From assembly GCF_900182575.1 (NCBI RefSeq), contig NZ_FXSZ01000001.1:372001-436000 (forward strand): a stretch of DNA of 64,000 nucleotides, read 5' to 3'. The stretch comes from Solitalea koreensis (GTDB taxonomy: Bacteria > Bacteroidota > Bacteroidia > Sphingobacteriales > Sphingobacteriaceae). The position numbers and the translations under genes were made by a program. The notes under the pieces are model-generated. The model did not search any database. It was not told the DNA's origin and saw only the letters and a list, made by a program, of their open reading frames with translations. This document shows, one piece after another, positions 25,628-35,253 of the stretch (position 1 is the stretch's first letter; each line of letters begins with the position of its first letter).

Positions 25628-26587
25628 ATGCCAGTTAATATCCCTCTACTTGATCTTAACGATTATATAAATGGCTCAGCGGAGCAAAAGAAAAATTTCT
25701 CCGATAATATTGGCAAAGCATTTAACGACACAGGCTTTGTAACGATTAAAAATCACGGTTTAAGCCCTGAATTAATAGATGAACTTTATGTAGAAGTAAA
25801 AAAAATATTCTCACTACCTGAGGATACAAAACGAAAATACGAAAAAATTGAACTCGCCGGACAACGTGGCTATACCAGCAAAGGCCGAGAGAAAGCCAAG
25901 GATGCAAAAGTTCCTGACTTGAAAGAATTTTGGCAAATCGGACAGTTTATAGAAGGTGAAGAACTTAGCAAAGACGATTATCCTGACAATTTGTTAGTTA
26001 ATGAACTTCCGCATTTTAACCAGGTAACAAAAGAAGTTTATAAAAAGCTAGAGGTTGCCGGCAAAGAACTATTGAAAGCCATTGCCGTTTATTTGAACTT
26101 ACCAGAAAATTATTTCGAGCAAAAAGTATGGAATGGCAACAGTATTTTACGTTGTATCCATTACTTTCCGATAGAAGATCCGGATGCTATTTCAGCTGAT
26201 ACCGTTCGCGCAGGCGCTCATGAAGACATCAACTTAATTACCTTACTTATTGGAGCCAGCGCTGATGGCCTGGAAGTTTTAACCCGTACCGGAGAATGGT
26301 ATCCCATTAAAGCCGGGGAACAGGAAATTGTGGTTAATGTTGGCGATATGTTACAGCGCTTAACCAATGGCAAACTTGTTTCCACCACACACCGCGTTGT
26401 AAATCCACCTAGAGAATTAATGAAAACCTCACGTTTTTCAGTGCCGTTCTTCTTGCATCCTAAGTTTGATATGGATCTTACAAGTTTAGAATCGTGTGTT
26501 GATGAAAATCATCCAAAACAATTTTCAGACATGAGTGCCGGTGAATATTTGGACGAACGTTTAAGAGAAATCGGATTAAAGAAATAA
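25628..26587 (+). CDS. Isopenicillin-N-synthase-like 2-oxoglutarate/Fe(II) oxygenase
   Basis: 319 residues from the ATG at 25628 (MPVNIPLLDLNDYINGS), the family-typical N-terminus; the in-frame ATG at 25571 adds a non-conserved leader. The DIOX_N domain includes FNDTGFVTIKNHGLSPELID. The double-stranded beta-helix core has the iron triad His-x-Asp in AGAHEDINLITLL and the distal His in THRVVNPPRELM, with Arg-x-Ser in KTSRFSVPFF for the 2-oxoglutarate carboxylate. Such enzymes hydroxylate or desaturate small molecules, using 2-oxoglutarate and O2; the substrate is not readable from the sequence. Cytoplasmic, monocistronic, followed by a terminator. Confidence 0.88.
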   Translation: MPVNIPLLDLNDYINGSAEQKKNFSDNIGKAFNDTGFVTIKNHGLSPELIDELYVEVKKIFSLPEDTKRKYEKIELAGQRGYTSKGREKAKDAKVPDLKEFWQIGQFIEGEELSKDDYPDNLLVNELPHFNQVTKEVYKKLEVAGKELLKAIAVYLNLPENYFEQKVWNGNSILRCIHYFPIEDPDAISADTVRAGAHEDINLITLLIGASADGLEVLTRTGEWYPIKAGEQEIVVNVGDMLQRLTNGKLVSTTHRVVNPPRELMKTSRFSVPFFLHPKFDMDLTSLESCVDENHPKQFSDMSAGEYLDERLREIGLKK

Positions 26588-26611
26588 GCATTTCAGCATG
26601 CCTTAAATAGA

Positions 26612-26638
26612 AAATGCCGGTTCCCCGATCCGGCATTT
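26612..26638 (+). terminator. Terminator of the 2OG oxygenase gene
   Basis: AAATGCCGG and CCGGCATTT form perfect 9-bp arms around a 9-base loop, 25 bases after the stop. Confidence 0.85.
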
Positions 26639-27064
26639 CTACAATCTAATTATGAAAAATACTTTAAAACATTAGATGTCTACTCATTCTTGCAAACAGA
26701 CCTAGTACCATCTCGCGCTCGAATGAACGCGAGGCTGGCCTGAGGTTAACTAAGCAATTGAATACCTTAAGAGAAACTTTAAACAATGGGTTGCAGCACA
26801 TTATAAATTAAAATCTCTTTTTCAGTATTCCAATTAAACTTTAGCCCTTTATTTACCCAGGAAAAGTCTCTAATTATATCAATTCAGTGATTGATAAATC
26901 TCTTTCGAAGGCTGGTTTAATTACGACAAAAATAAAGCAAGTGGAAGCAATTTCCATGTAAAACATCTATTACAGAAAACATTACTGATACTTGTTTTAG
27001 GAATTACTTTTCATTTAAAATAAACAATACAGATTGGTCACTCTTAAACTGAGCAGGATAACTT
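26639..27064. other. Intergenic region without a recognisable gene
   Basis: About 425 bases. The only structure noted is a small GC-rich palindrome at 26712-26733 (CTCGCG and CGCGAG, with CCA/TGG flanks also pairing) inside AT-rich sequence. No open frame with coding character, no promoter with both boxes. Confidence 0.4.
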
Positions 27065-27547
27065 TTATTCTTTCAACTTGAGGGGAATCCAGATTTCTTC
27101 TTCTGAACAGGGGTCTTCATTTTTATATTTTTCGCCTAGTATTTCAAAATGCGGTCGGTTATCTAATGAATAGACAGAACCGGGCAACCATGTTCCATAA
27201 ATATATTGAAACGCTGGACCGGCAGCACTTGCAGCTCCTTTATATAAAAAAACGGCATACAAACCACCGGACAATGTAAAGGCTTCCATTTCAGCCGGAA
27301 CCGATTTAAAGTCGGCCACTTCCACGGTGGCCCATTTTTCAAATTCTTTATTAGGATTAAAACTGTCAAAAAACAAGGGTTCATAAATCTGTATTGAATA
27401 AAGGTCTGCCCCAACGTTATTTTGAATTTCTTTTCTTCTGGGCATAAAGCTTCTCCAAAGTTCAGCCGTTCTATTGCTGGAGAATGACATGAGCATTCGT
27501 TGGCCAATTAGTTTTTTCTCGGTTAAGATTTCTATTCTGGGTTGCAT
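27065..27547 (-). CDS. GyrI-like small-molecule-binding domain protein
   Basis: 160 residues, a stand-alone effector-binding domain of the GyrI/AraC-effector type: starts MQPRIEILTEKKLIGQRMLM, has FEKWATVEVADFKSVPAEME in the middle, then LYAVFLYKGAA and the conserved IYGTWLPGSVYSLDNRPHFE ending in EEEIWIPLKLKE. The acidic residue within EEEIWIPL is the usual ligand contact. Relatives bind drugs or other hydrophobic cations, or hydrolyse cyclopropanoid toxins. No DNA-binding domain and no partner gene nearby. A hairpin (GCCATTCTT and AAGAATGGC, 27626-27675) lies upstream of the start. Confidence 0.82.
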   Translation of the reverse strand: MQPRIEILTEKKLIGQRMLMSFSSNRTAELWRSFMPRRKEIQNNVGADLYSIQIYEPLFFDSFNPNKEFEKWATVEVADFKSVPAEMEAFTLSGGLYAVFLYKGAASAAGPAFQYIYGTWLPGSVYSLDNRPHFEILGEKYKNEDPCSEEEIWIPLKLKE

Positions 27548-27713
27548 TAGCTAAAGATTTAGGCACTAGGCTCTCTAAAAGAAAAAGGCACCGAGATTGA
27601 TTACGGTAACCGAATCTCTAAAGTAGCCATTCTTCTTAATTATCCAACGGTGGCTTATTGAGAAATAAGAATGGCGCTAATCGGCCGGTCGGTCAACTAT
27701 TCAGCATAAAAAA

Positions 27714-27737
27714 ACCGATGCTAAAAAACACCGGTTC
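27714..27737 (-). terminator. Terminator of the U32 peptidase gene
   Basis: AACCGATG and CACCGGTT (one mismatch) flank an A-rich loop, 15 bases after the stop on the minus strand, with a poly-T run on that strand (plus-strand A-run at 27708-27713). Confidence 0.7.
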
Positions 27738-27751
27738 TTTTATTTCAGAAT

Positions 27752-29614
27752 CTATTCATCATCTTCAATTTCAAATTCAGCGTCTTTTTCCCAAATTTCC
27801 ATCTCACAAGGTTTGCAGTTAAATTTGAGTTTATATTCCAATTCACCCTGCTTCAACACCAATGGTTCCTTCAGTTTTCCTTCCATGGTATCTCGGTGGT
27901 ATTTAGGGCATTTTCCCAACTCGTATTTAATGCAATATTTAGTTGTCATCACACGTGATTTCCCCGGATCCCATTGCAATTCGAATGCTTTCTCAATTTC
28001 TTTTACTCCATGGCGGTGATAAAACTGACGCGCCATTTTGTTAGAAACATTGTACATAAAATCGAGGTTTTCAACCGGATAAGGATGATCTGTTTTCACA
28101 AGCTGACGTTCCTCGCGTTTGTAATTTGCCAAACGGACCTCAGATAATTGCTCATAAACCATTCTTCGCATTTCGTTGATTTTAGAAATAGGAAGGAACC
28201 AGTTTTCAGTAAACATAACGCTGATTTCATCGGCCGTATAAGGTGTAAAACCTGTTTTGGCTAATTGAGTTTTAATATTCTCCTCAATCGACTGATTGTT
28301 TTTTGTCTGCTCTTTTGCCTGAACCAAATTGACAGTGCTCTCATTTCCGTCTTCATCGGTTGCGATTAATTCGAAACCGGTTTCGTTTTCTGTCAACAAC
28401 AACGTAGTACTGATTTTCCTAACGGCACTATCTTCGCGTTCAACCAATTTTATGAAAGCGGCATCGTTGTTACGGTAAATATCAGTTCCGTCTGCTATTT
28501 CTTTGAGCACATTCGGGTAAGCCAGGCCGTTTTCGGCTCTGTTTACGTGAATTCCGTCGGCTACATTGTATTCGTTAATGAAGCACAACCCGTCACCGTT
28601 GTTCAACAAATGTCCGTTTTCAATTTGGTATGCAGCTCCAATGGTTCTGATCAATTTACCGATATATTGACCTTTCGATTTTGGGCTTTCCCATGAACCG
28701 ATCGGTTGATGACGCTCATTCACAAAATAATCGGTATAACCACGATTAAAGGTTCGGTCTAACCCTGCCTCAAAATTGAAAGTACATTTTCCTGAAGAAG
28801 CTTTAGTATAGCTGCTGTTGTTTTCTAAAAACGCATCCAGCTTTTCTCTAATGAAAGAAACATTGTTTTTTACATAAGCCATATCTTTCAAACGGCCTTC
28901 GATTTTAAACGACATGATTCCGGCTTCAATCAGATTCGGGATTTGGTTGGTAACATCAAAGTCTTTAATAGAAAGCAGGTGGCTGTTCTTGATCAAAGTC
29001 TCGCCATTGCCGTCAATCAAGTTGTAAGGCAAACGACAATTTTGAGCACAGGAACCGCGGTTGGCAGAGCGCTCGCCATTTGCAACACTCATATAACAGT
29101 TTCCGCTGAAAGAAACGCACAAAGCACCAGTCACAAAGAATTCCAACTCCACATCTGTAACCTCGTGGATTTCTTTGATCTGGTGAAGGTTCAGCTCACG
29201 AGCCAAAACCACCCGTTTGATTCCGGCATCGGCCATGAACTTGATTTTATCCGCATCCCTGTTGTTGGTTTGCGTACTGGCATGCAAAACGATAGGAGGC
29301 AAATCCATTTCCATGATCGCCATATCCTGGATGATAAGGGCATCGACACCGATGGCGTAGAGATCCCAAATCAGTTGGCGTGCGGTTTCCAATTCATTGT
29401 CGTAAAGAATGGTGTTCATTACCACGAAAACCTGAGCATTGAATAAATGCGCATATTTTACCAACTCTGCCACATCTTCAATGGAGTTGTGTGCGTTTGA
29501 ACGCGCGCCAAACTGTGGAGCGCCGATATAAACCGCATCAGCCCCACAATTGATAGCTGCCATTCCCTGAATCAAATCCTTGGCAGGCGCTAATATTTCT
29601 ATTTTCTTTTTCAT
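27752..29614 (-). CDS. Peptidase U32 family protein (RlhA/collagenase-like)
   Basis: 620 residues. The TIM-barrel U32 domain starts KIEILAPAKDLIQGMAAINC, then GADAVYIGAPQFGARSNAHN. The diagnostic U32 motif is ELEFFVTGALCVSFSGNCYM, followed by a cysteine cluster NRGSCAQNCRLPYN. A C-terminal extension carries the cysteines CIKYELGKCPKYHRDTM and LKFNCKPCEME, so an Fe-S cluster or zinc site is likely. Family knowledge: U32 proteins were annotated as collagenases, but characterised members (RlhA, UbiU/V, TrhP) mediate hydroxylation of rRNA, ubiquinone or tRNA using prephenate-derived or O2-independent chemistry. The size and double-domain layout fit the RlhA/YhbU-like group, so an RNA hydroxylation role is more plausible than proteolysis. 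Confidence 0.88.
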   Translation of the reverse strand: MKKKIEILAPAKDLIQGMAAINCGADAVYIGAPQFGARSNAHNSIEDVAELVKYAHLFNAQVFVVMNTILYDNELETARQLIWDLYAIGVDALIIQDMAIMEMDLPPIVLHASTQTNNRDADKIKFMADAGIKRVVLARELNLHQIKEIHEVTDVELEFFVTGALCVSFSGNCYMSVANGERSANRGSCAQNCRLPYNLIDGNGETLIKNSHLLSIKDFDVTNQIPNLIEAGIMSFKIEGRLKDMAYVKNNVSFIREKLDAFLENNSSYTKASSGKCTFNFEAGLDRTFNRGYTDYFVNERHQPIGSWESPKSKGQYIGKLIRTIGAAYQIENGHLLNNGDGLCFINEYNVADGIHVNRAENGLAYPNVLKEIADGTDIYRNNDAAFIKLVEREDSAVRKISTTLLLTENETGFELIATDEDGNESTVNLVQAKEQTKNNQSIEENIKTQLAKTGFTPYTADEISVMFTENWFLPISKINEMRRMVYEQLSEVRLANYKREERQLVKTDHPYPVENLDFMYNVSNKMARQFYHRHGVKEIEKAFELQWDPGKSRVMTTKYCIKYELGKCPKYHRDTMEGKLKEPLVLKQGELEYKLKFNCKPCEMEIWEKDAEFEIEDDE

Positions 29615-29752
29615 CTGTCGATGATACTTTTTTAATTACTAATACTTTAGAATTCAACCCTTATGGTTAAAAAACTCACAAAGGTCTTATAAATTATTGA
29701 AATTTTTATGAAATTCTTGAGAGGAGAGAAAGAGGTGTGTTTTTCATATTAA

Positions 29753-30892
29753 TTAAAAAGCTTCATTTAAAGCTATATAAAACCCCTTTGAGCGTTCCTC
29801 TCCAGGATTTTTACTCCCCACACCATAGTCAAATCTTAAAGTCATTCGGGCTGTGGGTTCGAACATGTATCTAAATCCTCCACCATAATTTGGTTTAAAA
29901 TCCTTAAAACTAAAGTCCCCGTTTTCAAATACCAGACCGGTTCCTAAAAAACCTGCAAAGCTAAATCGTGATAAAGAAAACCATCCATGATCCTTTTGCT
30001 TACCCCAAGGCCTGTAACGGAATTCGCCCTGAGTGGCCAACATATTTCGCTCACGATAGCGCCCTGAATAATAGCCTCTAAGAATCTGATCTCCACCAAT
30101 AAAAGGCAAATAATAAAATGGAGTGTTGCTTCCTTGTGCAGTTTGAAAAACCAATTGAAATCCGCCAACCTTGGTTTTGTCTATATTGAACAGATGCCGT
30201 GCATCCAACTTAACTATTGTGAATTTATAACCACTGACTCCAAGGCTTGTCCAACCTAGCAACTGCAAAAAACTTCCTTTGGTGGTAGAATTTTCATAAT
30301 CCCGATCATCATAAGCCCCGCCATACCCCAAAAGCACAGAATTTCCCCCTTCTTTACCTACATAATTGCCGGTGTTAAAGATACCTGATGTATCTTCTGC
30401 CCTGTAAGTATCATTTTGAAATGAAAGTCCTGTACCGACATAAAAATTGTTAATGACCTTCCGCTTTGCAATACCAACAAATTTAAATCGGGTGGAAACA
30501 ATTAAATCCTTATCCGTTTCCTTAGTATCATTCCCTAATCCATAGAAAAAAACGGGAAAGTCGGTATAGCTCCCCTGCCAACTGAAATTCCATTTGTTCA
30601 AAGCAGTCCACACGCTGCCTTGTAAAATAATCTGGGTTTGCTTTTTTACCGTCCACATGTTAAAACTGTATCCGAACGAAGCCCTTGTGCTCACAGGGTC
30701 AGGTGTTAGAAAGAATGTATAGATAAGACCAACACCATATTGAAAACCGGTTTCTGGAGCATTGCCAATAACGGGAAAAGGCACTAATTGCCCCTTAAGG
30801 TTTTTAGCACTATCGGCTTGCTGAGAAAAAACCCTTTCACTATTAATAACAAGAAAAATGCAGAAAAAAAGAAGGTACAGTATATTCTTCAT
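29753..30892 (-). CDS. BamA/TamA-like surface antigen, outer-membrane beta-barrel
   Basis: 379 residues with a signal peptide (KNILYLLFFCIFLVINSERV, cleaved after FSQ). The rest alternates aromatic and polar residues in amphipathic strands, with the surface-antigen core YYSGRYRERNMLATQGEFRY and a final strand ending in Phe (GFYIALNEAF), the signal used by the Bam machinery. There are no POTRA domains, so this is a barrel-only member of the Omp85/D15 superfamily. In Bacteroidota such barrels are common and mostly uncharacterised; it may be a porin or a passenger-specific translocator. Gene stands alone between the U32 gene and a divergent small barrel gene. Confidence 0.8.
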   Translation of the reverse strand: MKNILYLLFFCIFLVINSERVFSQQADSAKNLKGQLVPFPVIGNAPETGFQYGVGLIYTFFLTPDPVSTRASFGYSFNMWTVKKQTQIILQGSVWTALNKWNFSWQGSYTDFPVFFYGLGNDTKETDKDLIVSTRFKFVGIAKRKVINNFYVGTGLSFQNDTYRAEDTSGIFNTGNYVGKEGGNSVLLGYGGAYDDRDYENSTTKGSFLQLLGWTSLGVSGYKFTIVKLDARHLFNIDKTKVGGFQLVFQTAQGSNTPFYYLPFIGGDQILRGYYSGRYRERNMLATQGEFRYRPWGKQKDHGWFSLSRFSFAGFLGTGLVFENGDFSFKDFKPNYGGGFRYMFEPTARMTLRFDYGVGSKNPGEERSKGFYIALNEAF

Positions 30893-31068
30893 TCAAGTCT
30901 TATAATCAACTATAAGATAAGCCTTTAGATTGATTTTTAAAACCTATGGGCAAGCATTTCGGATATTTTTACTGTGTTGACGAAAATGAAGCGTTGAGGC
31001 ATGAATATCCAATAACTAAATAATGGCATAGCTTTTTCTAACAGGAGACCGCATCCAAACGTTAAACC

Positions 31069-31692
31069 ATGTTCACTAGTTTAAAATTCACACCACTACT
31101 GGCCGGGGCAATCTGCATTTTATTTGTCACCTCAAGTAGTGCACAAAAATGCATGCAGTACTACCGCGGTGGACTATCGGCCTCCTTTGGTGTAAATTCA
31201 GGGTTTTCTAAAACATCTTTTTCAAAAGATACAGCCGGACGTACCAGCAGACTTGGCATTAATGTCAACCTAGCTTATGCTATTAATGAAACCTTTTTGA
31301 CAGGTGTTGAATTAAATGCATGGAGCCTTACAAAACGACAATTCTTTAATTTTGAGTCCGGAGTGAATACTCCAGAGTCCACCGCGAATGATTTTCTGGT
31401 CAATAGTTCAATTTTTGCTCAAGCATATCCTTTTACTGTGCCCTTTTATTTTAAAGCAGGCATAGGTCCCAATTTATTTTTACCTATCCACAATAACCAA
31501 CAAAACGATAAGGGATTGGGCTTTTTATTTGGTGTCGGTTACGAAAAAACCTGGAATGGTTTGGTAGGACTCGGCCTATCGATGAACTACAATTTCGGAA
31601 AATTGAATACTCCCTACGAAGGTGCCAATCAGCAATCCATCGCCCGCACTTATGATGTGATTAATCTGGGCTTGAATTTCATTGTGTTCTAA
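31069..31692 (+). CDS. Small outer-membrane beta-barrel protein
   Basis: 207 residues with an N-terminal signal sequence (LLAGAICILFVTSSSAQ). The mature part consists of amphipathic strands (YRGGLSASFGVNSGFS, GINVNLAYAINETFLTGVEL, GLVGLGLSMNYNFGK) and ends in an aromatic-containing strand (VINLGLNFIVF), as expected for an eight-stranded OmpA-like or opacity-type barrel without a peptidoglycan-binding domain. No specific function can be assigned. Divergent from the larger barrel gene; a convergent terminator follows. Confidence 0.75.
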   Translation: MFTSLKFTPLLAGAICILFVTSSSAQKCMQYYRGGLSASFGVNSGFSKTSFSKDTAGRTSRLGINVNLAYAINETFLTGVELNAWSLTKRQFFNFESGVNTPESTANDFLVNSSIFAQAYPFTVPFYFKAGIGPNLFLPIHNNQQNDKGLGFLFGVGYEKTWNGLVGLGLSMNYNFGKLNTPYEGANQQSIARTYDVINLGLNFIVF

Positions 31693-31751
31693 TGCATTTT
31701 TCTTGAAACAATACACACCCCTGCCCCTCTCGATAGGGGAATCCCTCAACT

Positions 31752-31779
31752 AAAAAAGCGACCCTAGAGTCGCTTTTTT
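31752..31779. terminator. Convergent terminator, small barrel gene / pyruvate carboxylase
   Basis: GCGAC-cctaga-GTCGC with an A-run on the left and a T-run on the right, between the two stop codons; can act in both directions. Confidence 0.8.
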
Positions 31780-31812
31780 AGTTAATTAGTCCTAGAATCC
31801 TTTAACCTAATT

Positions 31813-34800
31813 CTATTGCATATCTAACACCAGATCATCTGTATTTACAAGCGTTCCTGCAGTAAGTTGAATATCGTTCACAACAAAGTCATGACTTGCC
31901 GTAATGTTGGTTTCCATTTTCATGGCTTCCACAACAAACAAAGGCTGATTTTTCTTTACGGCTTCTCCCTTTTTTACAAAAATCTTGGAAAGCATGCCTT
32001 GTAATGGAGCTCCGATGTGTTTGCTGTTTCCTTTCTCAACCTTACGATTATCTTGTTTCAGAACGACAATTGATTTATCCTGAACTTCAATGTTTCGGGT
32101 TTGTCCGTTAAGCTTAAAGAACACTGTACGCATACCTTTATCATCAGCAGGACCGATTGAAAGCAAACGCACCAGCAGCGTTTTTCCTTTTCCAATTTCA
32201 ATGGTACTTTCTTCGCCAAGTTTCATACCATACAAGAAGTATTTAGTTGGCACGGCAGAAACATCACCGTATTCTCTCCAAAACTTCAGTCCGTCTTCAA
32301 ATACTTTCGGATAGAACTTATAGGATAGGAAGTCGGTAAACTGCAAATCATCACCAAACGCGGTTTTAAACTCTGCAAATTCCTTTTCGAAATTAATTGG
32401 AGGAATGTGTTTATTCGGACGATCTGAAAAAGCTTCTTTGTCTTTCAGAATAAGCTGCTGCAATGCTTTTGGAAAACCTCCTGCCGGCTGTCCGATTTCT
32501 CCCATAAAAAACTGCATTACCGATTCAGGGAACGAAATCGTTTCGCCTTTAGTAAGCACATCTTCTTTGGTAAGATTATTTGATACCATGAACTGCGCCA
32601 TATCGCCCACTACTTTTGAGCTTGGAGTTACTTTCACAATATCACCGAACATATCATTCACTTCGGCATAGCGCTCTTTGATCTGCTCAAATTTCTCGCC
32701 CAAACCTAAAGCAATCGCCTGTCCTTTTAAGTTAGAATATTGTCCGCCCGGAATTTCGTGCTGGAACACTTCGGCCGAGCTGGCTTTCATACCCGATTCG
32801 AACGGGTAGTAATAATCACGAACCGATTCCCAGTAATTAGAATAGTGGTTCAGCGATTTAATATCGTACGGATTTTCACGTTCGTTGAAACGCATCATTT
32901 CCACTACTGCATTAAAGTTAGGCTGTGAGGTAAGACCCGAAAGCGCTCCTAAAGCACAATCAACCACATCCACGCCTGCTTCAATCGCTTTCAGGTAAGT
33001 AGCCGACTGTAATGATGAAGTATCATGCGTGTGCAAATGAATAGGAATCTTCACCGTGTCTTTTAAGGCGGTTACCAGTTCTGTTGCCGCGTATGGTTTT
33101 AACAAACCCGACATATCCTTAATAGCAAGAATATGCGCTCCGGCATTCTCCAGATCTTTAGCTAACTGCAAATAGTATTTTAAAGAATATTTGGTTCGCG
33201 TAGTATCCAGAATATCGCCGGTGTAACACAATGCCCCTTCTGCAAGACCACCGGTACGCTTACGCACCATATCAATACACGGAGCAATGTTTTCCATCCA
33301 GTTTAATGAATCGAAAATGCGGAAGATATCTACCCCTTTTTCCCATGATTTTTCTACAAAAGATTCGATCAGGTTATCAGGATATGCAGAGTACCCCACG
33401 CCGTTGCAACCACGAATAAGCATTTGCAAGAGGATATTTGGAATGGCTTCACGCAAAAGCCCCAAACGCTTCCATGGGTCTTCGCGCAAGAAACGGATAC
33501 AAACATCAAATGTAGCTCCTCCCCAAACTTCCATCGAGAAAGTTTGTGGATGATTTTTAGCAAAGCCTTCAGCCACTTTCAGCATGTCGTAGGTACGCAT
33601 ACGGGTAGCCAATAACGACTGGTGACCGTCGCGGAAAGTGGTATCAGTATATTGAATTTTCTTTTCGCCCTTTAACCATTCGGCAAATTTTTCCGGACCA
33701 AGCTCGGTAAGCAAATCCTTGGTTCCTTTTTGATAAGGAGCACTTTGATCGAACGAAGGAATAATTGGCTTCTCAAAACGAGCATTCGGATTTACTGAAG
33801 TAACGTCAGGATTACCATTTACAGAAACTTCTCCCAAATACTTAAGGATTTTAGTTCCGCGGTCTAATCGTGACTTGAAAACAAATAATTCAGGATGATC
33901 GGCAATAAACCCAACGGTAGCTTTACCCTGAACAAACTCGGGAACAGCGATCAGGTTTTCCAAAAACTGGATGTTGTTTTTCACCCCACGAATACGGAAT
34001 TCACGTAAAGCGCGGTTCATTTTACGAGCGGCATCCTCTAGACTATTACCCCAGGTACTTACCTTAACCAGCATGGAATCAAAGAACGGACTGATTTTCA
34101 TCCCTGCATAGGTACTTCCTTCATCCAACCGAACTCCAAACCCGGCAGCATTACGATAGGTTAATAGAGTGCCGTAATCAGGCTTAAATCCATTTGAAGG
34201 ATCTTCAGTAGTGATACGACACTGCATCGCAAAACCATTATAGGTGATTTTACTTTGATCGCCCAAACCAATTTCAGGATCTGATAGTTTATACCCATCA
34301 GCTACATACAACTGGGTTTTAATAATATCTACACCAGTGATCATTTCGGTTACGGTATGCTCTACCTGTACACGAGGATTTACTTCGATGAAATAGATAT
34401 TTTCTGCTCCATCAACCAAAAACTCAACAGTACCTACGTTATTGTAGTTTACTGTTGAACAGATCTTGATGGCGTATTCGTATAATTTATTACGGGTTTC
34501 TTCTTTTAAGCCGAGAGAAGGTGCTACCTCTACTACTTTTTGAAAACGACGCTGAACTGAGCAATCACGTTCAAACAAGTGGCGAATATTACCATGGCTG
34601 TCGGCTACAATTTGCACCTCGATGTGTTTAGGATTTTCGATATATTTCTCCAGGAAAACCGTATCATCACCAAATGCATTTTTAGCTTCACTTTTTGCTT
34701 CACGGAACCCTTTTTCCAGTTCTTCATCATTCCGGATCACACGCATACCACGACCACCACCACCGGCAGCAGCTTTTAGCATTAATGGATAACCAATGCG

Positions 34801-35253
34801 ATTAGCCTCTGCAAATGCAATAGTATAATCGGTTAGATCGCGTTCGTTATCTTCAATAATAGGGATCTGGGCTTTCCTTGCATTTTCTTTGGCAATCACT
34901 TTATCGCCTAATGCTTCCATCACATCCGGACGCGGGCCAACGAAGATAAGGCCATTATCAGCACATTTTTGCGCCAAGTCTCTGTTTTCAGAAAGAAAAC
35001 CATAACCAGGATGAATGGCATCAGCCTTAGAAAGCTTGGCAACTCGGATAATCTCATCAATATTCAAATAAGGTTTTAGCGGATCGGTATCTTCACCAAT
35101 TTGATATGCTTCATCGGCCTTATAACGGTGCAGCGAATAACGATCTTCATAAGTATACACAGCAACGGTCTGAATATTGAGCTCATTACAAGCTCTTGCA
35201 ATACGGATGGCAATTTCGCCTCGGTTTGCGATTAGAACTTTCCTTATTTTCAT
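31813..35253 (-). CDS. pyc: Pyruvate carboxylase
   Basis: Carboxylates pyruvate to oxaloacetate using ATP, bicarbonate and covalently bound biotin; an anaplerotic cytoplasmic enzyme. 1146 residues, full single-chain type. Biotin carboxylase domain about residues 1-460 (KVLIANRGEIAIRIARACNE, AAAGGGGRGMRVI, EVNPRVQVEHTVTE), carboxyltransferase TIM barrel about 525-800 (TDTTFRDGHQSLLATRMRTY, LHTHDTSS metal-binding His motif), conserved carboxyltransferase domain, and biotinyl domain at the C-terminus with Lys1112 in VVEAMKMETN. Single gene between a terminator and a 740-base leader region. The genome also encodes PEP carboxylase in this window, a second route to oxaloacetate. Confidence 0.97.
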   Translation of the reverse strand: MKIRKVLIANRGEIAIRIARACNELNIQTVAVYTYEDRYSLHRYKADEAYQIGEDTDPLKPYLNIDEIIRVAKLSKADAIHPGYGFLSENRDLAQKCADNGLIFVGPRPDVMEALGDKVIAKENARKAQIPIIEDNERDLTDYTIAFAEANRIGYPLMLKAAAGGGGRGMRVIRNDEELEKGFREAKSEAKNAFGDDTVFLEKYIENPKHIEVQIVADSHGNIRHLFERDCSVQRRFQKVVEVAPSLGLKEETRNKLYEYAIKICSTVNYNNVGTVEFLVDGAENIYFIEVNPRVQVEHTVTEMITGVDIIKTQLYVADGYKLSDPEIGLGDQSKITYNGFAMQCRITTEDPSNGFKPDYGTLLTYRNAAGFGVRLDEGSTYAGMKISPFFDSMLVKVSTWGNSLEDAARKMNRALREFRIRGVKNNIQFLENLIAVPEFVQGKATVGFIADHPELFVFKSRLDRGTKILKYLGEVSVNGNPDVTSVNPNARFEKPIIPSFDQSAPYQKGTKDLLTELGPEKFAEWLKGEKKIQYTDTTFRDGHQSLLATRMRTYDMLKVAEGFAKNHPQTFSMEVWGGATFDVCIRFLREDPWKRLGLLREAIPNILLQMLIRGCNGVGYSAYPDNLIESFVEKSWEKGVDIFRIFDSLNWMENIAPCIDMVRKRTGGLAEGALCYTGDILDTTRTKYSLKYYLQLAKDLENAGAHILAIKDMSGLLKPYAATELVTALKDTVKIPIHLHTHDTSSLQSATYLKAIEAGVDVVDCALGALSGLTSQPNFNAVVEMMRFNERENPYDIKSLNHYSNYWESVRDYYYPFESGMKASSAEVFQHEIPGGQYSNLKGQAIALGLGEKFEQIKERYAEVNDMFGDIVKVTPSSKVVGDMAQFMVSNNLTKEDVLTKGETISFPESVMQFFMGEIGQPAGGFPKALQQLILKDKEAFSDRPNKHIPPINFEKEFAEFKTAFGDDLQFTDFLSYKFYPKVFEDGLKFWREYGDVSAVPTKYFLYGMKLGEESTIEIGKGKTLLVRLLSIGPADDKGMRTVFFKLNGQTRNIEVQDKSIVVLKQDNRKVEKGNSKHIGAPLQGMLSKIFVKKGEAVKKNQPLFVVEAMKMETNITASHDFVVNDIQLTAGTLVNTDDLVLDMQ

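Noticed and set aside
27752..29614. Reading the U32 protein as a collagenase
   Set aside because: Characterised U32 family members act in RNA or quinone hydroxylation; there is no secretion signal, and the extra cysteines fit a metal-cluster enzyme better than a secreted protease.
16575..35253. Many frames of 60-170 codons opposite ileS, the U32 gene and pyc
   Set aside because: They are antisense to strongly conserved coding sequence and show no recognisable domains, start context or promoters.
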